Shown here in pieces: positions 42,624 through 51,179 of a stretch of 64,000 bases of DNA. The translations under genes were made by a program, and so were the position numbers. This DNA is from Cupriavidus sp. YR651 (GTDB lineage: Bacteria; Pseudomonadota; Gammaproteobacteria; Burkholderiales; Burkholderiaceae), in the NCBI RefSeq assembly GCF_900101625.1, contig NZ_FMYZ01000010.1, positions 1 to 64,000 of the forward strand, in the 5' to 3' direction. The notes under the pieces are model-generated. The model had not been told where the DNA came from. It made no database searches and saw only the letters and a program-made list of their open reading frames with translations. Position 1 is the stretch's first letter. Every line of letters starts with the position of its first letter.

Positions 42624-43088
42624 ATGCCAAAGATCGATGCCCTTCGTTTCGCCTTCACCGGCCAGCTCATGCTGGCGGGTCGCCAATGGCGCCAGATCAG
42701 CCAGGCAGCGGTGACCGCCCACGGCATCTCTGCCGCGGCCGCCGCGCCGCTGCTGTTTGTTCGCCGGCTGGGTGGCGGGGTTCGCCAGGTCACGCTGGCC
42801 GACTATGTCGGCGTGGAAGGTGCCACGCTGGTGCGGCTCGTGGATCAGTTGAGCGCCGCCGGCCTGGTCCGCCGCGAGGTGGACCCGAGCGACCGGCGTG
42901 CCAATGTGCTGTCGCTGACGGAAGCCGGCGATCGCATGGCGGAGCAGATCGAAGTCGAACTCAAGCAACTGCGCGCGGAGGTCTTCGCGGAAGTCAGCGA
43001 GGCCGACATGGCCGCCACGCTGCGCGTGCTGGACGCCTTGTCACGCGCGGCAGCCGCCGCCTCATCCTCGGGCAAGCAGGAGTCCTGA
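42624..43088 (+). CDS. MarR family transcriptional regulator
   Basis: A 154-residue winged-helix regulator with VTLADYVGVEGATLVRLVDQLSAAGLVRREVDPSDRRANVLSLTEAG, the full MarR recognition helix and wing (about 60-108). It most likely represses the four-gene efflux operon that starts six bases downstream and is relieved by an aromatic ligand. ATG 42624 is used; an in-frame TTG at 42588 would add 12 residues. Confidence 0.87.
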   Translation: MPKIDALRFAFTGQLMLAGRQWRQISQAAVTAHGISAAAAAPLLFVRRLGGGVRQVTLADYVGVEGATLVRLVDQLSAAGLVRREVDPSDRRANVLSLTEAGDRMAEQIEVELKQLRAEVFAEVSEADMAATLRVLDALSRAAAAASSSGKQES

Positions 43089-43093
43089 ACGTC

Positions 43094-45070
43094 ATGGGTA
43101 GTTGGCCATCCGGAAGAGACTGGATCTTTTCCGTCAAAGCCTTTATCGCCGCCATGCTGGCGTTGTGGATTGCGTTGTACCTGGGCCTGCCGCGTCCTTA
43201 CTGGGCGATGGGGTCGGTCTATATCGTGGCGCACCCGCTCACGGGCGCCACGCGCTCCAAGGCGCTGTACCGCGTGCTGGGCACGCTGCTGGGTGCCGCC
43301 GCCGGCGTGGCGATCGTGCCCTCGCTGGTCAACGCGCCGACGCTGCTGATGGCCGCGGTGGCCATCTGGACCGGTTGCCTGCTCTACGTGGCGCTGCTGC
43401 ATCGCACGCCGCGCAGCTACGTCTTCATGCTGGCGGCCTACACGCTGCCGCTGGTGGCGCTGCCGGCCGTCGACAATCCCGCCGGCATCTTCGATATCGC
43501 CGTCGCACGCGCCGAGGAAATCTGCCTGGGTATCCTGTGCGCGAGCGTGGTCGGTGCGCTGGTGTGGCCGGCCAGTGTTGCCGACGTGCTGCGCGACAAA
43601 TCCCGGCAATGGATGGGCGACGCGGCGCTCTGGGCCGGCGACATGCTGTCCGCGAGCCCCGGCGCACAGGTCACGCGCCATCACAGCCGCCACCGTCTGG
43701 CCGCCGACATCCTGGCACTCGACCAGTTGATCAGCCAGCTCTCCTATGACACCGAAACCGCCGCCAGGGTGCGCGCCGCGCGCGAACTGCGTGGCCGCAT
43801 GACGATGCTGCTGCCGGTGCTGTCCTCGCTGGCCGCTGCCGTGGAGAGCCTGCAGGCGGCCGGTGGCGTACCGGCGCCGCTGGCCGCGCAGATGCAGGCC
43901 GTCAAGGCGTGGATCGAGGCAGGCGCGGTGGGGGCGCCGCCAACGCTGGCCGAGACGCCGCTCGAGGCATCGTGGGACGCCGCGCTGGTCACGGCGGCGG
44001 AAGACCGGCTGGCGCAGATGGTGGCGCTCTGGACGGACTGCGTGACGCTGTGCCGCAGTATCGGCGAGCGGCACATGGCGCACACATGGGCGCCGGAATT
44101 CCAGCGCTGGGATGTGGGCCGCGCGCGCCACTACGACCACGGCATGCTGCTGTTCTCCACCGTCACGGTGGCCATGGCCATCTTCACGATGGGCATGATC
44201 TGGATCTGGATGGGCTGGGCCGATGGCGCTGGCGCCGTGGCGCTGGGCGCCATCTCGTGCTGCTTCTTTGCCGCGATGGACGAGCCGGCACCGATGATCC
44301 GGTCGTTCTTCACCTGGAACGTGGTCTGTCTGCTGATTTCGATGGTGTTCGTGTTCGCGGTGCTGCCGGTGGCCCACGACTTCGAGATGCTGGTGATGAT
44401 GTTCGCGGTGCCGTACCTGATCATTGGCCTGCTGGTGGCGCAGCCGCGCCTGGCGATGATCGGCATGCCGCTTGCCGTGGTGACCGCCAACGACATCGGC
44501 ATCCAGGGCGCCTACAGCGCCAACTTCCACACCTTCTTCAACACCAATGTGGCCGGTATCGCCGGCATCCTGTTCGCGCTGGTCTGGACGCTCGCGCTGC
44601 GGCCTTTCGGCACTCGTGCGGCCACGCGCCGGCTGGTGCGTGCCGGATGGGGCGATATCGCCGCGAATGCCGTCGGCGGCAAGCCGGAGTCCCATGCCAG
44701 CCTGCGCGCCCGCATGCTGGACCGCCTGGCGCAACTGGTGCCGCGGCTGGCCGCGAGCGAAAGCGAAGTGTCCGCCGACGGCTTCAGCGAAGTGCGCGTC
44801 GGGCTGAGCACGCTGGCGCTGCAACGCGAGATGCCCGACATGCCGGCCGACCAGCAACACGCGGTGAAGCGCGTGCTGCGCAGCGTTTCGGGCTACTACA
44901 AGGCCCGGCTCGATGGCGACGCCGATGCGCCGCCGCCGGCGCTGCGCACACGACTGGCCAACGCCCGGCAGAAGGTGGGGTCGCGCATCGCGATGGCCGC
45001 GCTGGTCGAAATGCAAGTGGCCCTGTTTCCGCCGGCGGTGTCGCCGGCGCCCGTTTCCGGAAAAGCCTGA
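43094..45070 (+). CDS. FUSC family inner-membrane efflux protein (AaeB-like)
   Basis: A 658-residue protein in two halves, each with a cluster of membrane helices (about 15-155 and 350-500) separated by a cytoplasmic helical region, as in the fusaric-acid-resistance/aromatic-acid exporter family. PYWAMGSVYIVAHPLTGATRSKALYRVLGT and AMDEPAPMIRSFFTWN are typical. Together with the DUF1656, HlyD and NodT-type genes it forms a tripartite pump like AaeXAB, expelling hydroxylated aromatic acids or drugs. ATG 43094 is chosen, 11 bases after AGGAG. The gene ends TGATG, overlapping the next start by one base. Confidence 0.87.
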   Translation: MGSWPSGRDWIFSVKAFIAAMLALWIALYLGLPRPYWAMGSVYIVAHPLTGATRSKALYRVLGTLLGAAAGVAIVPSLVNAPTLLMAAVAIWTGCLLYVALLHRTPRSYVFMLAAYTLPLVALPAVDNPAGIFDIAVARAEEICLGILCASVVGALVWPASVADVLRDKSRQWMGDAALWAGDMLSASPGAQVTRHHSRHRLAADILALDQLISQLSYDTETAARVRAARELRGRMTMLLPVLSSLAAAVESLQAAGGVPAPLAAQMQAVKAWIEAGAVGAPPTLAETPLEASWDAALVTAAEDRLAQMVALWTDCVTLCRSIGERHMAHTWAPEFQRWDVGRARHYDHGMLLFSTVTVAMAIFTMGMIWIWMGWADGAGAVALGAISCCFFAAMDEPAPMIRSFFTWNVVCLLISMVFVFAVLPVAHDFEMLVMMFAVPYLIIGLLVAQPRLAMIGMPLAVVTANDIGIQGAYSANFHTFFNTNVAGIAGILFALVWTLALRPFGTRAATRRLVRAGWGDIAANAVGGKPESHASLRARMLDRLAQLVPRLAASESEVSADGFSEVRVGLSTLALQREMPDMPADQQHAVKRVLRSVSGYYKARLDGDADAPPPALRTRLANARQKVGSRIAMAALVEMQVALFPPAVSPAPVSGKA

Positions 45071-45279
45071 TGCCCGGTGAATTCAGTATCTATGGCGTGT
45101 TCGTGCCCAGCCTGCTGGTGTGGATGCTCGCCGCCTTTGTGATCACGAGCGGCGCGCGCGCCGTGCTGACGCGCGTCGGCTTCTACAAGCTCGTGTGGCA
45201 CCGTTCCCTGTTTAATCTGGCGCTGTACGCAATCGTCCTGGGTGGGGTGGTTGTGGTCGTGCCGTGGCTGCAATCATGA
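45070..45279 (+). CDS. DUF1656 small membrane protein (AaeX-like)
   Basis: A 69-residue protein with two predicted helices (about 11-31 and 46-65): GEFSIYGVFVPSLLVWML and HRSLFNLALYAIVLGGVVV. DUF1656 proteins accompany FUSC/HlyD efflux pairs, as AaeX does in E. coli; the function is unknown. It overlaps both neighbours by one and four bases, so translation is coupled. Confidence 0.88.
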   Translation: MPGEFSIYGVFVPSLLVWMLAAFVITSGARAVLTRVGFYKLVWHRSLFNLALYAIVLGGVVVVVPWLQS

Positions 45280-46262
45280 AACTCAAACTCTCCTCGCTCG
45301 GGCCAGTCGTGCTGACGCTGGCCGTCACCGCCGTTGGCGCGGTTGTCGTCAAGCATCTGTGGGACTACTACACCGTGGCGCCGTGGACGCGCGACGGCCA
45401 CATCCGTGCCGAAGTGGTGCAGGTGGCGCCGGACGTGTCCGGCCTGGTCACGCGTATCGCCGTCAAGGACAACCAGCGCGTGAAGGCTGGCGACGTGTTG
45501 TTCGAGATCGATCATGAGCGCTACGCGCTGGCGCTGCAGCAGGCGCAGGCCACCGCCGCCGCCGTGCGCGCCAACCTGGCGCAGGCCCGGCGCGAGGCCG
45601 GCCGCAGCCAGAAGCTGGCCGAGGTGGTGTCGAAGGAAGTCATCGAGGAAGGCCTGGCCAAGGTGCAGCAGGGCGAGGCCACGCTGGCGCAGGCCGAGGC
45701 CGCCATCGGCGTTGCGAAGCTGAACCTCGAGCGCACCCGCGTGCTGAGTCCCGTGGACGGCTACGTCAACGACCGCCTGCCGCGCCTGGGCGACTACGTG
45801 AGCACCGGAAAGCCGGTGCTGTCGATGGTCGACGCGACGTCCTTCCACGTGGAGGGCTACTTCGAGGAAACCAAGCTGCACGGCATCGAGATCGGCAGCC
45901 CGGTCGACATCCGCATCATGGGCGAGACGCGCGTGCTGCACGGCCATGTGCAGAGCATCGCCGCCGGCATCGAGGATCGCGACCGCACCAGCGGGTCGAC
46001 CCTGCTGCCCAACGTGAATCCGACGTTCAACTGGGTGCGGCTGGCGCAGCGCGTGCCGGTGCGGATCCAGTTCGACCAGATGCCGGCCGATGTGCGCCTG
46101 GTGGCGGGCCGCACCGCCACGGTGTCCGTGAAGACCGATGGCAAGTCGCCGGACCAGGCGGCCCCGGCTGCGCCTGCCGCGCCGGCTGCCGCAACGCCGT
46201 CCTCCCATGACAAGGTCGCGCTCGCCGGCAAGGGCGTGGCCGTAACCGGAGCTGTGCAGTGA
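45276..46262 (+). CDS. HlyD family periplasmic adaptor (membrane fusion protein, AaeA-like)
   Basis: A 328-residue adaptor with one N-terminal membrane helix (about 8-28), the split biotinyl-lipoyl domain (PWTRDGHIRAEVVQVAPDVSGLVTRIAVKDNQRVKAGDVLFEID and LSPVDGYVNDR) around a coiled-coil hairpin, and a beta-barrel domain. The C-terminal 40 residues are an Ala/Pro-rich tail. It bridges the FUSC inner-membrane pump and the NodT-type outer-membrane channel. Start ATG 45276 forms ATGA with the preceding stop. Confidence 0.9.
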   Translation: MKLKLSSLGPVVLTLAVTAVGAVVVKHLWDYYTVAPWTRDGHIRAEVVQVAPDVSGLVTRIAVKDNQRVKAGDVLFEIDHERYALALQQAQATAAAVRANLAQARREAGRSQKLAEVVSKEVIEEGLAKVQQGEATLAQAEAAIGVAKLNLERTRVLSPVDGYVNDRLPRLGDYVSTGKPVLSMVDATSFHVEGYFEETKLHGIEIGSPVDIRIMGETRVLHGHVQSIAAGIEDRDRTSGSTLLPNVNPTFNWVRLAQRVPVRIQFDQMPADVRLVAGRTATVSVKTDGKSPDQAAPAAPAAPAAATPSSHDKVALAGKGVAVTGAVQ

Positions 46263-47746
46263 AACGCCTTGTCCGGACCACGCTGGCGGCGATGTTGCCG
46301 CTGGCGCTGGCCGCCTGCATGACCGTCGGCCCTGACCACAAGGTGCCCGAGGATGCCGCCGTGAAATCGTCCGCCGCCAACGGCCCGTTCCAGGGCACCG
46401 ACAGTCCCGCGGTGTCCATCGGCGAGGTGCCCAACGACTGGTGGCGCCTGTATGACGATCCCCGCATTGACGAACTGGTGCAGCAGGCGCTGGTAGCCAA
46501 TACCGATCTGCGCGTGGCCGCCGCCAACCTCAAGCGCGCCATCGCCGTCTACCACGAGGTCGAGGCCGAGAACCTGCCGGAGACGCGGTTCCGCGCCAGT
46601 GCGGAGCGCGGCCAGATCGCCGGCGAGCCCTTGCTGAAGGAAGAGAAGATTCCAGTCTTCAACTTCGGGGACGTGGGTTTCGATGTGTCGTACCTGATCG
46701 ACTTCTTCGGCAAGCTCGCCCGCGCGGACGAGGCGGCGCTGGCCGGCACGCAGGCCAGCCAGGCCGCGCTGGATCAGGCGCGCGTGGGCGTGGTGGCGGA
46801 AACCGTGCGCTCCTACATGCAGGGCTGCACGGCCACGCATGAACTGCACGTTGCGCAGCATCAGCTCGATCTGCAGCAGCGCGGCGTCATGCTCGCGCAG
46901 AAGCTGGTCGATGCGGGACGCGGCCAGCCGACGGATCTGCTGCGGGCGCAAGCGCAGGCCGATACGCTGCGCGCCACGCTGCCGAAGTATCGCGCCGAGC
47001 AGGAAGTGGCCGCGTACCGGCTGGCCGTCATGCTGGGCAAGCCGCCCACCGCGCTGGACATGCGCAGCGTGGCTTGCGAACACGTGCCGGCGCTGCGTCA
47101 GGCGCTGCCCGTGGGCGATGGCGCGGCGCTGCTGAAGCGCCGCCCGGACATCCGCCAGGCCGAACGCGAACTGGCGTCCGCCACGGCCAAGATCGGCGTG
47201 GCCACGGCGGACCTGTATCCGCAGATCCGCATCGGCGCCTCCGCCGGCTTCACCGGTATCCTCGATCACCTTGGCCAGGCGCCGACCGCGCACTGGGGCT
47301 ATGGGCCGATGATCTCGTGGACGCTGCCGACCAGCGGCACGCGCGCCCGCATCCACAACATGGAGGCCGGGGCCGAAGGTGCGCTGGCGCAGTTCGACGG
47401 CGTGGTGCTGCGCGCCTTGCGCGAGACGCAGAGCGCACTGTCCGCGTACACCCACGAACTGGACCGCAATCAGGCGCTGCGCGATGCCCGCGACAAGGCG
47501 GATGAGGCCGCGCGCCAGAATCGCCTGCTGTACCAGGCCGGCCGCTCGCCGTACCTCAACAGCCTGGATGCCGACAGGACGCTGGCCGGCAGCGATGCGG
47601 CGCTGGCGGCATCCGACGCGCAGCTGGCGATGAACCAGATCAACCTGTTCGTGGCACTCGGCGGCGGCTGGCAGGACGCCCCCAAGGTGGCCAGCCACCC
47701 GGTCGGCGAGAAACACGCCGGGCCGGCGGCCGGCGAGACGCATTGA
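46259..47746 (+). CDS. NodT/OprM-family outer-membrane efflux lipoprotein
   Basis: A 495-residue outer-membrane channel of the RND/NodT type. It has a lipobox LAAC (Cys20), the opening block DDWWRLYDDPRIDELVQQALVANTDLRVAAANL, and two repeated coiled-coil halves with LLKRRPDIRQAERELASATAKIGVATADLYPQI. It starts with GTG overlapping the previous stop (GTGA). It completes the tripartite pump with the three upstream genes. Confidence 0.92.
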   Translation: MKRLVRTTLAAMLPLALAACMTVGPDHKVPEDAAVKSSAANGPFQGTDSPAVSIGEVPNDWWRLYDDPRIDELVQQALVANTDLRVAAANLKRAIAVYHEVEAENLPETRFRASAERGQIAGEPLLKEEKIPVFNFGDVGFDVSYLIDFFGKLARADEAALAGTQASQAALDQARVGVVAETVRSYMQGCTATHELHVAQHQLDLQQRGVMLAQKLVDAGRGQPTDLLRAQAQADTLRATLPKYRAEQEVAAYRLAVMLGKPPTALDMRSVACEHVPALRQALPVGDGAALLKRRPDIRQAERELASATAKIGVATADLYPQIRIGASAGFTGILDHLGQAPTAHWGYGPMISWTLPTSGTRARIHNMEAGAEGALAQFDGVVLRALRETQSALSAYTHELDRNQALRDARDKADEAARQNRLLYQAGRSPYLNSLDADRTLAGSDAALAASDAQLAMNQINLFVALGGGWQDAPKVASHPVGEKHAGPAAGETH

Positions 47747-47840
47747 GGTAAGCTTCTGCCCCGGCCTGCGCTCATCCGGCGTGGCCTGGCCGCCGTCCGA
47801 TCCGCGGCGGCGGCCCATTGATTCCCAGGAAACAAGACGT

Positions 47841-48653
47841 ATGAAGACGCTTTCGATCTCGAAGACCCTGTCCGCCGCCGTGGTGGCGCTGGGCATCGTG
47901 GCCGCCGGCAGCGCGGCCGCCCAGGAACCGACCATCCGCGTGGGTACGGTCAGCGGCCCGGACGCCGAAGTCTGGCAAGTGGTGCAGAAGGTGGCCAAGC
48001 GCAATGGCCTGAACGTAAAGGTGGTGGAGTTCAACGACTACGTGCAGCCCAATGCGGCGCTGGATGCCGGTGACCTGGATGCCAACAGCTTCCAGCACCA
48101 GCCGTACCTGGATAGCCAGGTCAAGCAGCGCGGCTACAAGATGGTCAGCGTGGGCTACACGTATATCTCGCCGCTCGGCATCTACTCGGCCAAGCTGAAG
48201 TCGCCGAAGGACCTGCCGCAGGGCGCCAAGGTGGCCGTGCCCAACGATCCGTCGAACGAGAACCGCGCGCTGCTGCTGCTGGCCGCGCAAGGCGTGATCA
48301 AGCTCAAGCCCGGCGTGGGCACCAACGGCGTGAACGCCACCGCGCTGGACGTGGCCGAGAATCCGAAGAAGCTGAAGATCGTCGAACTCGATGCCGCCCA
48401 GCTCGCCCGCTCGCTGCCTGATGTGGGCGCCGCCGTGATCAACACCAACTATGCGCTGGCCGCCGGCATGCAGCCGACCAAGGATGCCATCGCGCTGGAA
48501 GACATCCACAGCCCGTACGCCAATATCATCGTCGTACGCACCCAGGACAAGGACAAGCCGTGGGTGAAGAAGCTGGTCGCCGCGTATCAGTCGGAAGAGG
48601 TGCGCCAGTTCATGAAGGCCCAGTACAAGGGTGCGATGGTGCCGTCGTTCTGA
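47841..48653 (+). CDS. MetQ/NlpA family ABC transporter substrate-binding protein
   Basis: A 270-residue periplasmic binding protein. IRVGTVSGPDAEVWQVVQKVAKRNGLNVKVVEFNDYVQPNAALDAGDLDANSFQHQPYL is the MetQ/NlpA signature. The signal peptide ends GSAAAQE and has no lipobox cysteine, unlike MetQ lipoproteins, so the protein is probably soluble. No metN/metI genes are adjacent, so it either serves a distant ABC transporter for methionine or another sulfur compound, or works alone. Start ATG 47841 follows AGGAA by about 11 bases. Confidence 0.87.
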   Translation: MKTLSISKTLSAAVVALGIVAAGSAAAQEPTIRVGTVSGPDAEVWQVVQKVAKRNGLNVKVVEFNDYVQPNAALDAGDLDANSFQHQPYLDSQVKQRGYKMVSVGYTYISPLGIYSAKLKSPKDLPQGAKVAVPNDPSNENRALLLLAAQGVIKLKPGVGTNGVNATALDVAENPKKLKIVELDAAQLARSLPDVGAAVINTNYALAAGMQPTKDAIALEDIHSPYANIIVVRTQDKDKPWVKKLVAAYQSEEVRQFMKAQYKGAMVPSF

Positions 48654-48678
48654 GCGGGGCGCCAGCCTTGCGGGAAAG

Positions 48679-48714
48679 CGGCGGCCTGACGTCAGTTCAA
48701 GGGCCGCCGTTTTT
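48679..48714 (+). terminator. Rho-independent terminator after the MetQ-like gene
   Basis: CGGCGGCC (48679-48686) pairs with GGCCGCCG (48702-48709), directly followed by TTTTT (48710-48714), 26 bases after the stop codon. Confidence 0.85.
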
Positions 48715-48825
48715 GTCTGGGGCGCAGGCGTTGGCGTGCCTGCCGTCTATCCATAGTCGATTTGCTTCGTTCACGGCTGGCCGGCAGGGCGCTAAGGTGT
48801 GGATCGATACAACCGGAGATACACC

Positions 48826-49389
48826 GTGGCCACACCCTTGAAAGTGGTTGCCGTCAACGGCAGCGCCCATCAACCGTCCCGGACGCTCGTCCTGGTTCAG
48901 GCATTGCTGGCGGAGCTCGACCAGCGCCTGGTGCTGGAGGCCCAGATCGTGGATCTGAGCGAGATCGCGCGGCCGCTTGGTCAGGCGCTGTCGCGCGAGG
49001 AACTGCCGGCGGAGATCGAAGCGCAACTGGCGGCCATCGAATCCGCCGACCTGCTGATTGCCGCCGCGCCCGTGTATCGGGGGTCGTTCCCCGGCCATTT
49101 CAAGCACCTGTTCGATCTGGTGGGGATGACGGCGCTGGTGGACAAGCCCGTGCTGGTGGCCGCCACCGGTGGCAGCGACCGCCATGCACTGGTGCTGGAG
49201 CATCAGTTCCGGCCGCTGTTCGGCTTCCTCCAGGCGCTGACGCTGCCCATCGGCGTGTATGCGTCGACGACGGACTTCGACGGCTATCAGGTTGGCAGCA
49301 AGGCGCTGCAGGACCGCATCCGCCTGGCGGCGGAGCGGGCCGCGCCGCTGTTCGCGGGGGCCGAACGCCAGCTACGGCGCGTGGCCTGA
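48826..49389 (+). CDS. NADPH-dependent FMN reductase (MsuE-like)
   Basis: A 187-residue flavodoxin-fold reductase. VVAVNGSAHQPSRTLVLVQALL holds the FMN-phosphate loop, followed by PVYRGSFPGHFKHLFDLV and TGGSDRHALVLEHQFRPLFGFL, as in MsuE/SsuE FMN reductases that supply FMNH2 to alkanesulfonate monooxygenases. No monooxygenase is adjacent, but a MetQ-like binding protein lies just upstream behind a terminator, hinting at sulfur metabolism. Start GTG 48826 has CCGGAG eight bases upstream; GTG 48799 is less likely. Confidence 0.83.
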   Translation: MATPLKVVAVNGSAHQPSRTLVLVQALLAELDQRLVLEAQIVDLSEIARPLGQALSREELPAEIEAQLAAIESADLLIAAAPVYRGSFPGHFKHLFDLVGMTALVDKPVLVAATGGSDRHALVLEHQFRPLFGFLQALTLPIGVYASTTDFDGYQVGSKALQDRIRLAAERAAPLFAGAERQLRRVA

Positions 49390-49416
49390 CGCGCGGCGGA
49401 TCAACGACGAACAAAC

Positions 49417-49445
49417 GAAAAACGGCCCGCCATCTGGCGGGCCGT
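49417..49445 (-). terminator. Terminator of the first 82-residue secreted protein gene
   Basis: A perfect 10-bp stem ACGGCCCGCC (49422-49431) with GGCGGGCCGT (49436-49445) and a four-base loop is followed on the minus strand by TTTTCG. It lies 18 bases after the stop. Confidence 0.75.
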
Positions 49446-49462
49446 GTCGTGTGGCGAGTGGC

Positions 49463-49711
49463 TCAGAGGCCGAGGATCTTCTTGGCCTCGCCGAGCGATT
49501 TCACCGAGGCATCGTGATCGCCGGCCTTGTGCTGCGCCTCGCCGTCGGCACGCAGCTTCTGGACCTTGGACATGTCGGACTTGGTCAGCGCAGGCTTGGT
49601 GGCAAGCCTGGCGTCGATGGCCTTCATGTCGGCGGGGCAGTAGTGTGCCAGCGCGGCACCGCTCGCAAGGAGCAGCCCGAGCGCCGCCAGGATGTATCGC
49701 GAATTCCGCAT
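49463..49711 (-). CDS. Small secreted protein, paralogue A
   Basis: An 82-residue protein with a signal peptide (MRNSRYILAALGLLLASGA, cleavage near ALA-HY) and a 60-residue mature part starting HYCPADMKAIDARLATKPAL. The mature part is helical and charged, with one cysteine, and ends DASVKSLGEAKKILGL. It is about 70% identical over the whole length to the protein encoded 180 bases upstream, so the pair arose by tandem duplication. The helix-turn-helix periodicity (two helices of about 20) looks like a single TPR-like or four-helix fragment. No function is known. Start ATG has AGGA eight bases upstream. Confidence 0.75.
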   Translation of the reverse strand: MRNSRYILAALGLLLASGAALAHYCPADMKAIDARLATKPALTKSDMSKVQKLRADGEAQHKAGDHDASVKSLGEAKKILGL

Positions 49712-49762
49712 CGCAGGTTCCTAAGAGTTGAAAGGAGCCTCAGCATGGATGTGGCCACCGCG

Positions 49763-49782
49763 TCGCGCATTGATGCATCGCA
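49763..49782 (-). promoter_or_regulatory. Conserved 20-bp motif upstream of paralogue A
   Basis: A 20-base stretch containing the palindrome GATGCATC is identical at 49763-49782 and 50261-50280, upstream of each of the two paralogous small secreted protein genes (52 and 121 bases before their starts). The flanks diverge, suggesting a retained regulatory site. Confidence 0.5.
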
Positions 49783-49836
49783 ACGACCGCCAGAGCCTCC
49801 TGGCGAGATCCCTTCCTGTATGCGCGGAAATTGCAA

Positions 49837-49860
49837 ACGGCCCGCCGGATAGCGGGCCGT
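49837..49860 (-). terminator. Hairpin after the second small secreted protein gene
   Basis: ACGGCCCGC (49837-49845) pairs with GCGGGCCGT (49852-49860) around six bases, 31 bases past the stop. The T-tract on the minus strand is weak. The stem is nearly the same as that behind paralogue A, so it was duplicated with the gene. Confidence 0.6.
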
Positions 49861-49891
49861 GTCACGTCATGGTTCGGGCTGGACGGGCCGT

Positions 49892-50140
49892 TCAGATGCC
49901 CAGGATCTTCTTGGCATCGCCAAGGGATTTCATCGCCGCATCGTGATCGCCCGCCTTGTGCTGGGCTTCGCCCTCGGCGCGCAGTTTCTGGACCTTGGCA
50001 AGGTCCGCCTGCGACAGCGCCGGCTTGGTGGCAAGCCTGGCGTCGATGGCCTTCATCTCGTTGGGGCAGTTGTGCGCCAGCACCGCACCGCTCGCGCAGA
50101 GCAGCACGAGCGACGCCAGGATGTGTAGCGAAGTCCGCAT
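49892..50140 (-). CDS. Small secreted protein, paralogue B
   Basis: An 82-residue protein with a signal peptide (MRTSLHILASLVLLCASGA, cleavage near LA-HN) and a mature part beginning HNCPNEMKAIDARLATKPAL and ending AAMKSLGDAKKILGI. The block MKAIDARLATKPAL is identical to paralogue A, as are KVQKLRA-GEAQHKAGDHDA, while signal peptides differ more. The single cysteine after the cleavage site is conserved. No function is recognised; secretion to the periplasm is the only firm inference. Start ATG 50140 has CAGGAG upstream. Confidence 0.75.
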   Translation of the reverse strand: MRTSLHILASLVLLCASGAVLAHNCPNEMKAIDARLATKPALSQADLAKVQKLRAEGEAQHKAGDHDAAMKSLGDAKKILGI

Positions 50141-50479
50141 ATCAGGCTCCTGAAGTCGGGGAGGGTCCTTCAGCATAGTTCACCGCGGACACGCCTTCAC
50201 GCGGCGTCCTGAATCCGGTTGCCTCCCTCTCACGCCGTTTCCGGTTTGACTGGCGACGCCTCGCGCATTGATGCATCGCAAGTGCCCCCCAGAGCCTTTC
50301 GGTGTGTTGCATTCCTGCGTCCGCAAACATCGCCGATTTACGAAAACGCGCGCAGCCACCAGATAGCGTTTCCATCACACGGCTTCCTTCGCTAGCCTGC
50401 TTCTCCAGAATTCCGTGCCGCTGATGCCGGTGCGCGACCGCCAAGCGCCCCCTGACCATCGAAGAAAGGAAACACGCAA
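50141..50479. other. 339-base gap between divergent small secreted protein and CsgG operon
   Basis: It contains the second copy of the 20-bp motif (50261-50280) and presumably the promoters of both flanking units. No convincing gene is seen; reading frames in it lack ribosome binding sites and family resemblance. Confidence 0.5.
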
Positions 50480-51157
50480 GTGAAGATGCAACGCACGCTG
50501 CCCGCGCTCGGGTTGGCGACACTCATGGCCTTGGGGGGCTGTGCGGCGGAATCATCGAGGACCGTCGACGTGCCGCAGGTGGAGGCCGCCAGCCGGCCGT
50601 ACGTCGGCGCGCGGACGCCGATTGCAGTCGGAAAATTCGATAACCGTTCCAGCTACATGCGCGGCGTGTTCTCGGATGGCATCGACCGACTGGGCGGCCA
50701 GGCTAAGACGATTCTGATCACCCACCTGCAGCAGACCCAGCGCTTCAACGTGCTGGATCGCGACAACATGCAAGAGATCGCCCGCGAGGCAAGGCTCGCC
50801 GGACAGGCGCAGGCACTCAAGGGCGCGGGTTTTGTCATCACGGGCGACGTGACGGAGTTCGGCCGCAAGGAGACGGGCGATGTCCAGTTGTTCGGCATCC
50901 TCGGCCGGGGCAAGGTGCAGGTCGCCTACGCCAAGGTGGCGCTGAACGTGGTGGATATCCGGACCTCGGAAGTTCGCTTCACCGCCCAGGGGGCCGGCGA
51001 GTACGCGCTGTCCAGCCGCGAGGTGGTGGGTTTTGGCGGCACATCGAGCTATGACTCGACGCTCAACGGAAAGGTGCTGGATCTGGCGGTCAGGCAAGCC
51101 GTGACGCGCCTGGTCGACGGCATCGAGAGCGGCGCGTGGAAGCCCGCCAACCCATGA
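50480..51157 (+). CDS. CsgG/HfaB family lipoprotein
   Basis: A 225-residue lipoprotein (lipobox LGGC, Cys21) with the CsgG core: IAVGKFDNRSSYMRGVFSDGIDRLGGQAKTILITHLQQTQRFNVLDRDN and ADVTEFGRKETG-type strand GAGFVITGDVTEFG. Curli-type CsgG forms an outer-membrane secretion channel. Here, however, it is followed by DUF4810 and DUF799 lipoproteins, a set found in Neisseria and many proteobacteria without curli, so it probably builds a different envelope complex. Start GTG 50480 has AAGGA nine bases upstream; ATG 50486 is an alternative. Confidence 0.88.
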   Translation: MKMQRTLPALGLATLMALGGCAAESSRTVDVPQVEAASRPYVGARTPIAVGKFDNRSSYMRGVFSDGIDRLGGQAKTILITHLQQTQRFNVLDRDNMQEIAREARLAGQAQALKGAGFVITGDVTEFGRKETGDVQLFGILGRGKVQVAYAKVALNVVDIRTSEVRFTAQGAGEYALSSREVVGFGGTSSYDSTLNGKVLDLAVRQAVTRLVDGIESGAWKPANP

Positions 51158-51179
51158 CTTGCCAATCCGAGGACGTGAA

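Noticed and set aside
42845..45016. Minus-strand open frame of about 720 codons
   Set aside because: Antisense to marR and the FUSC pump gene, whose overlapping operon structure is clear.
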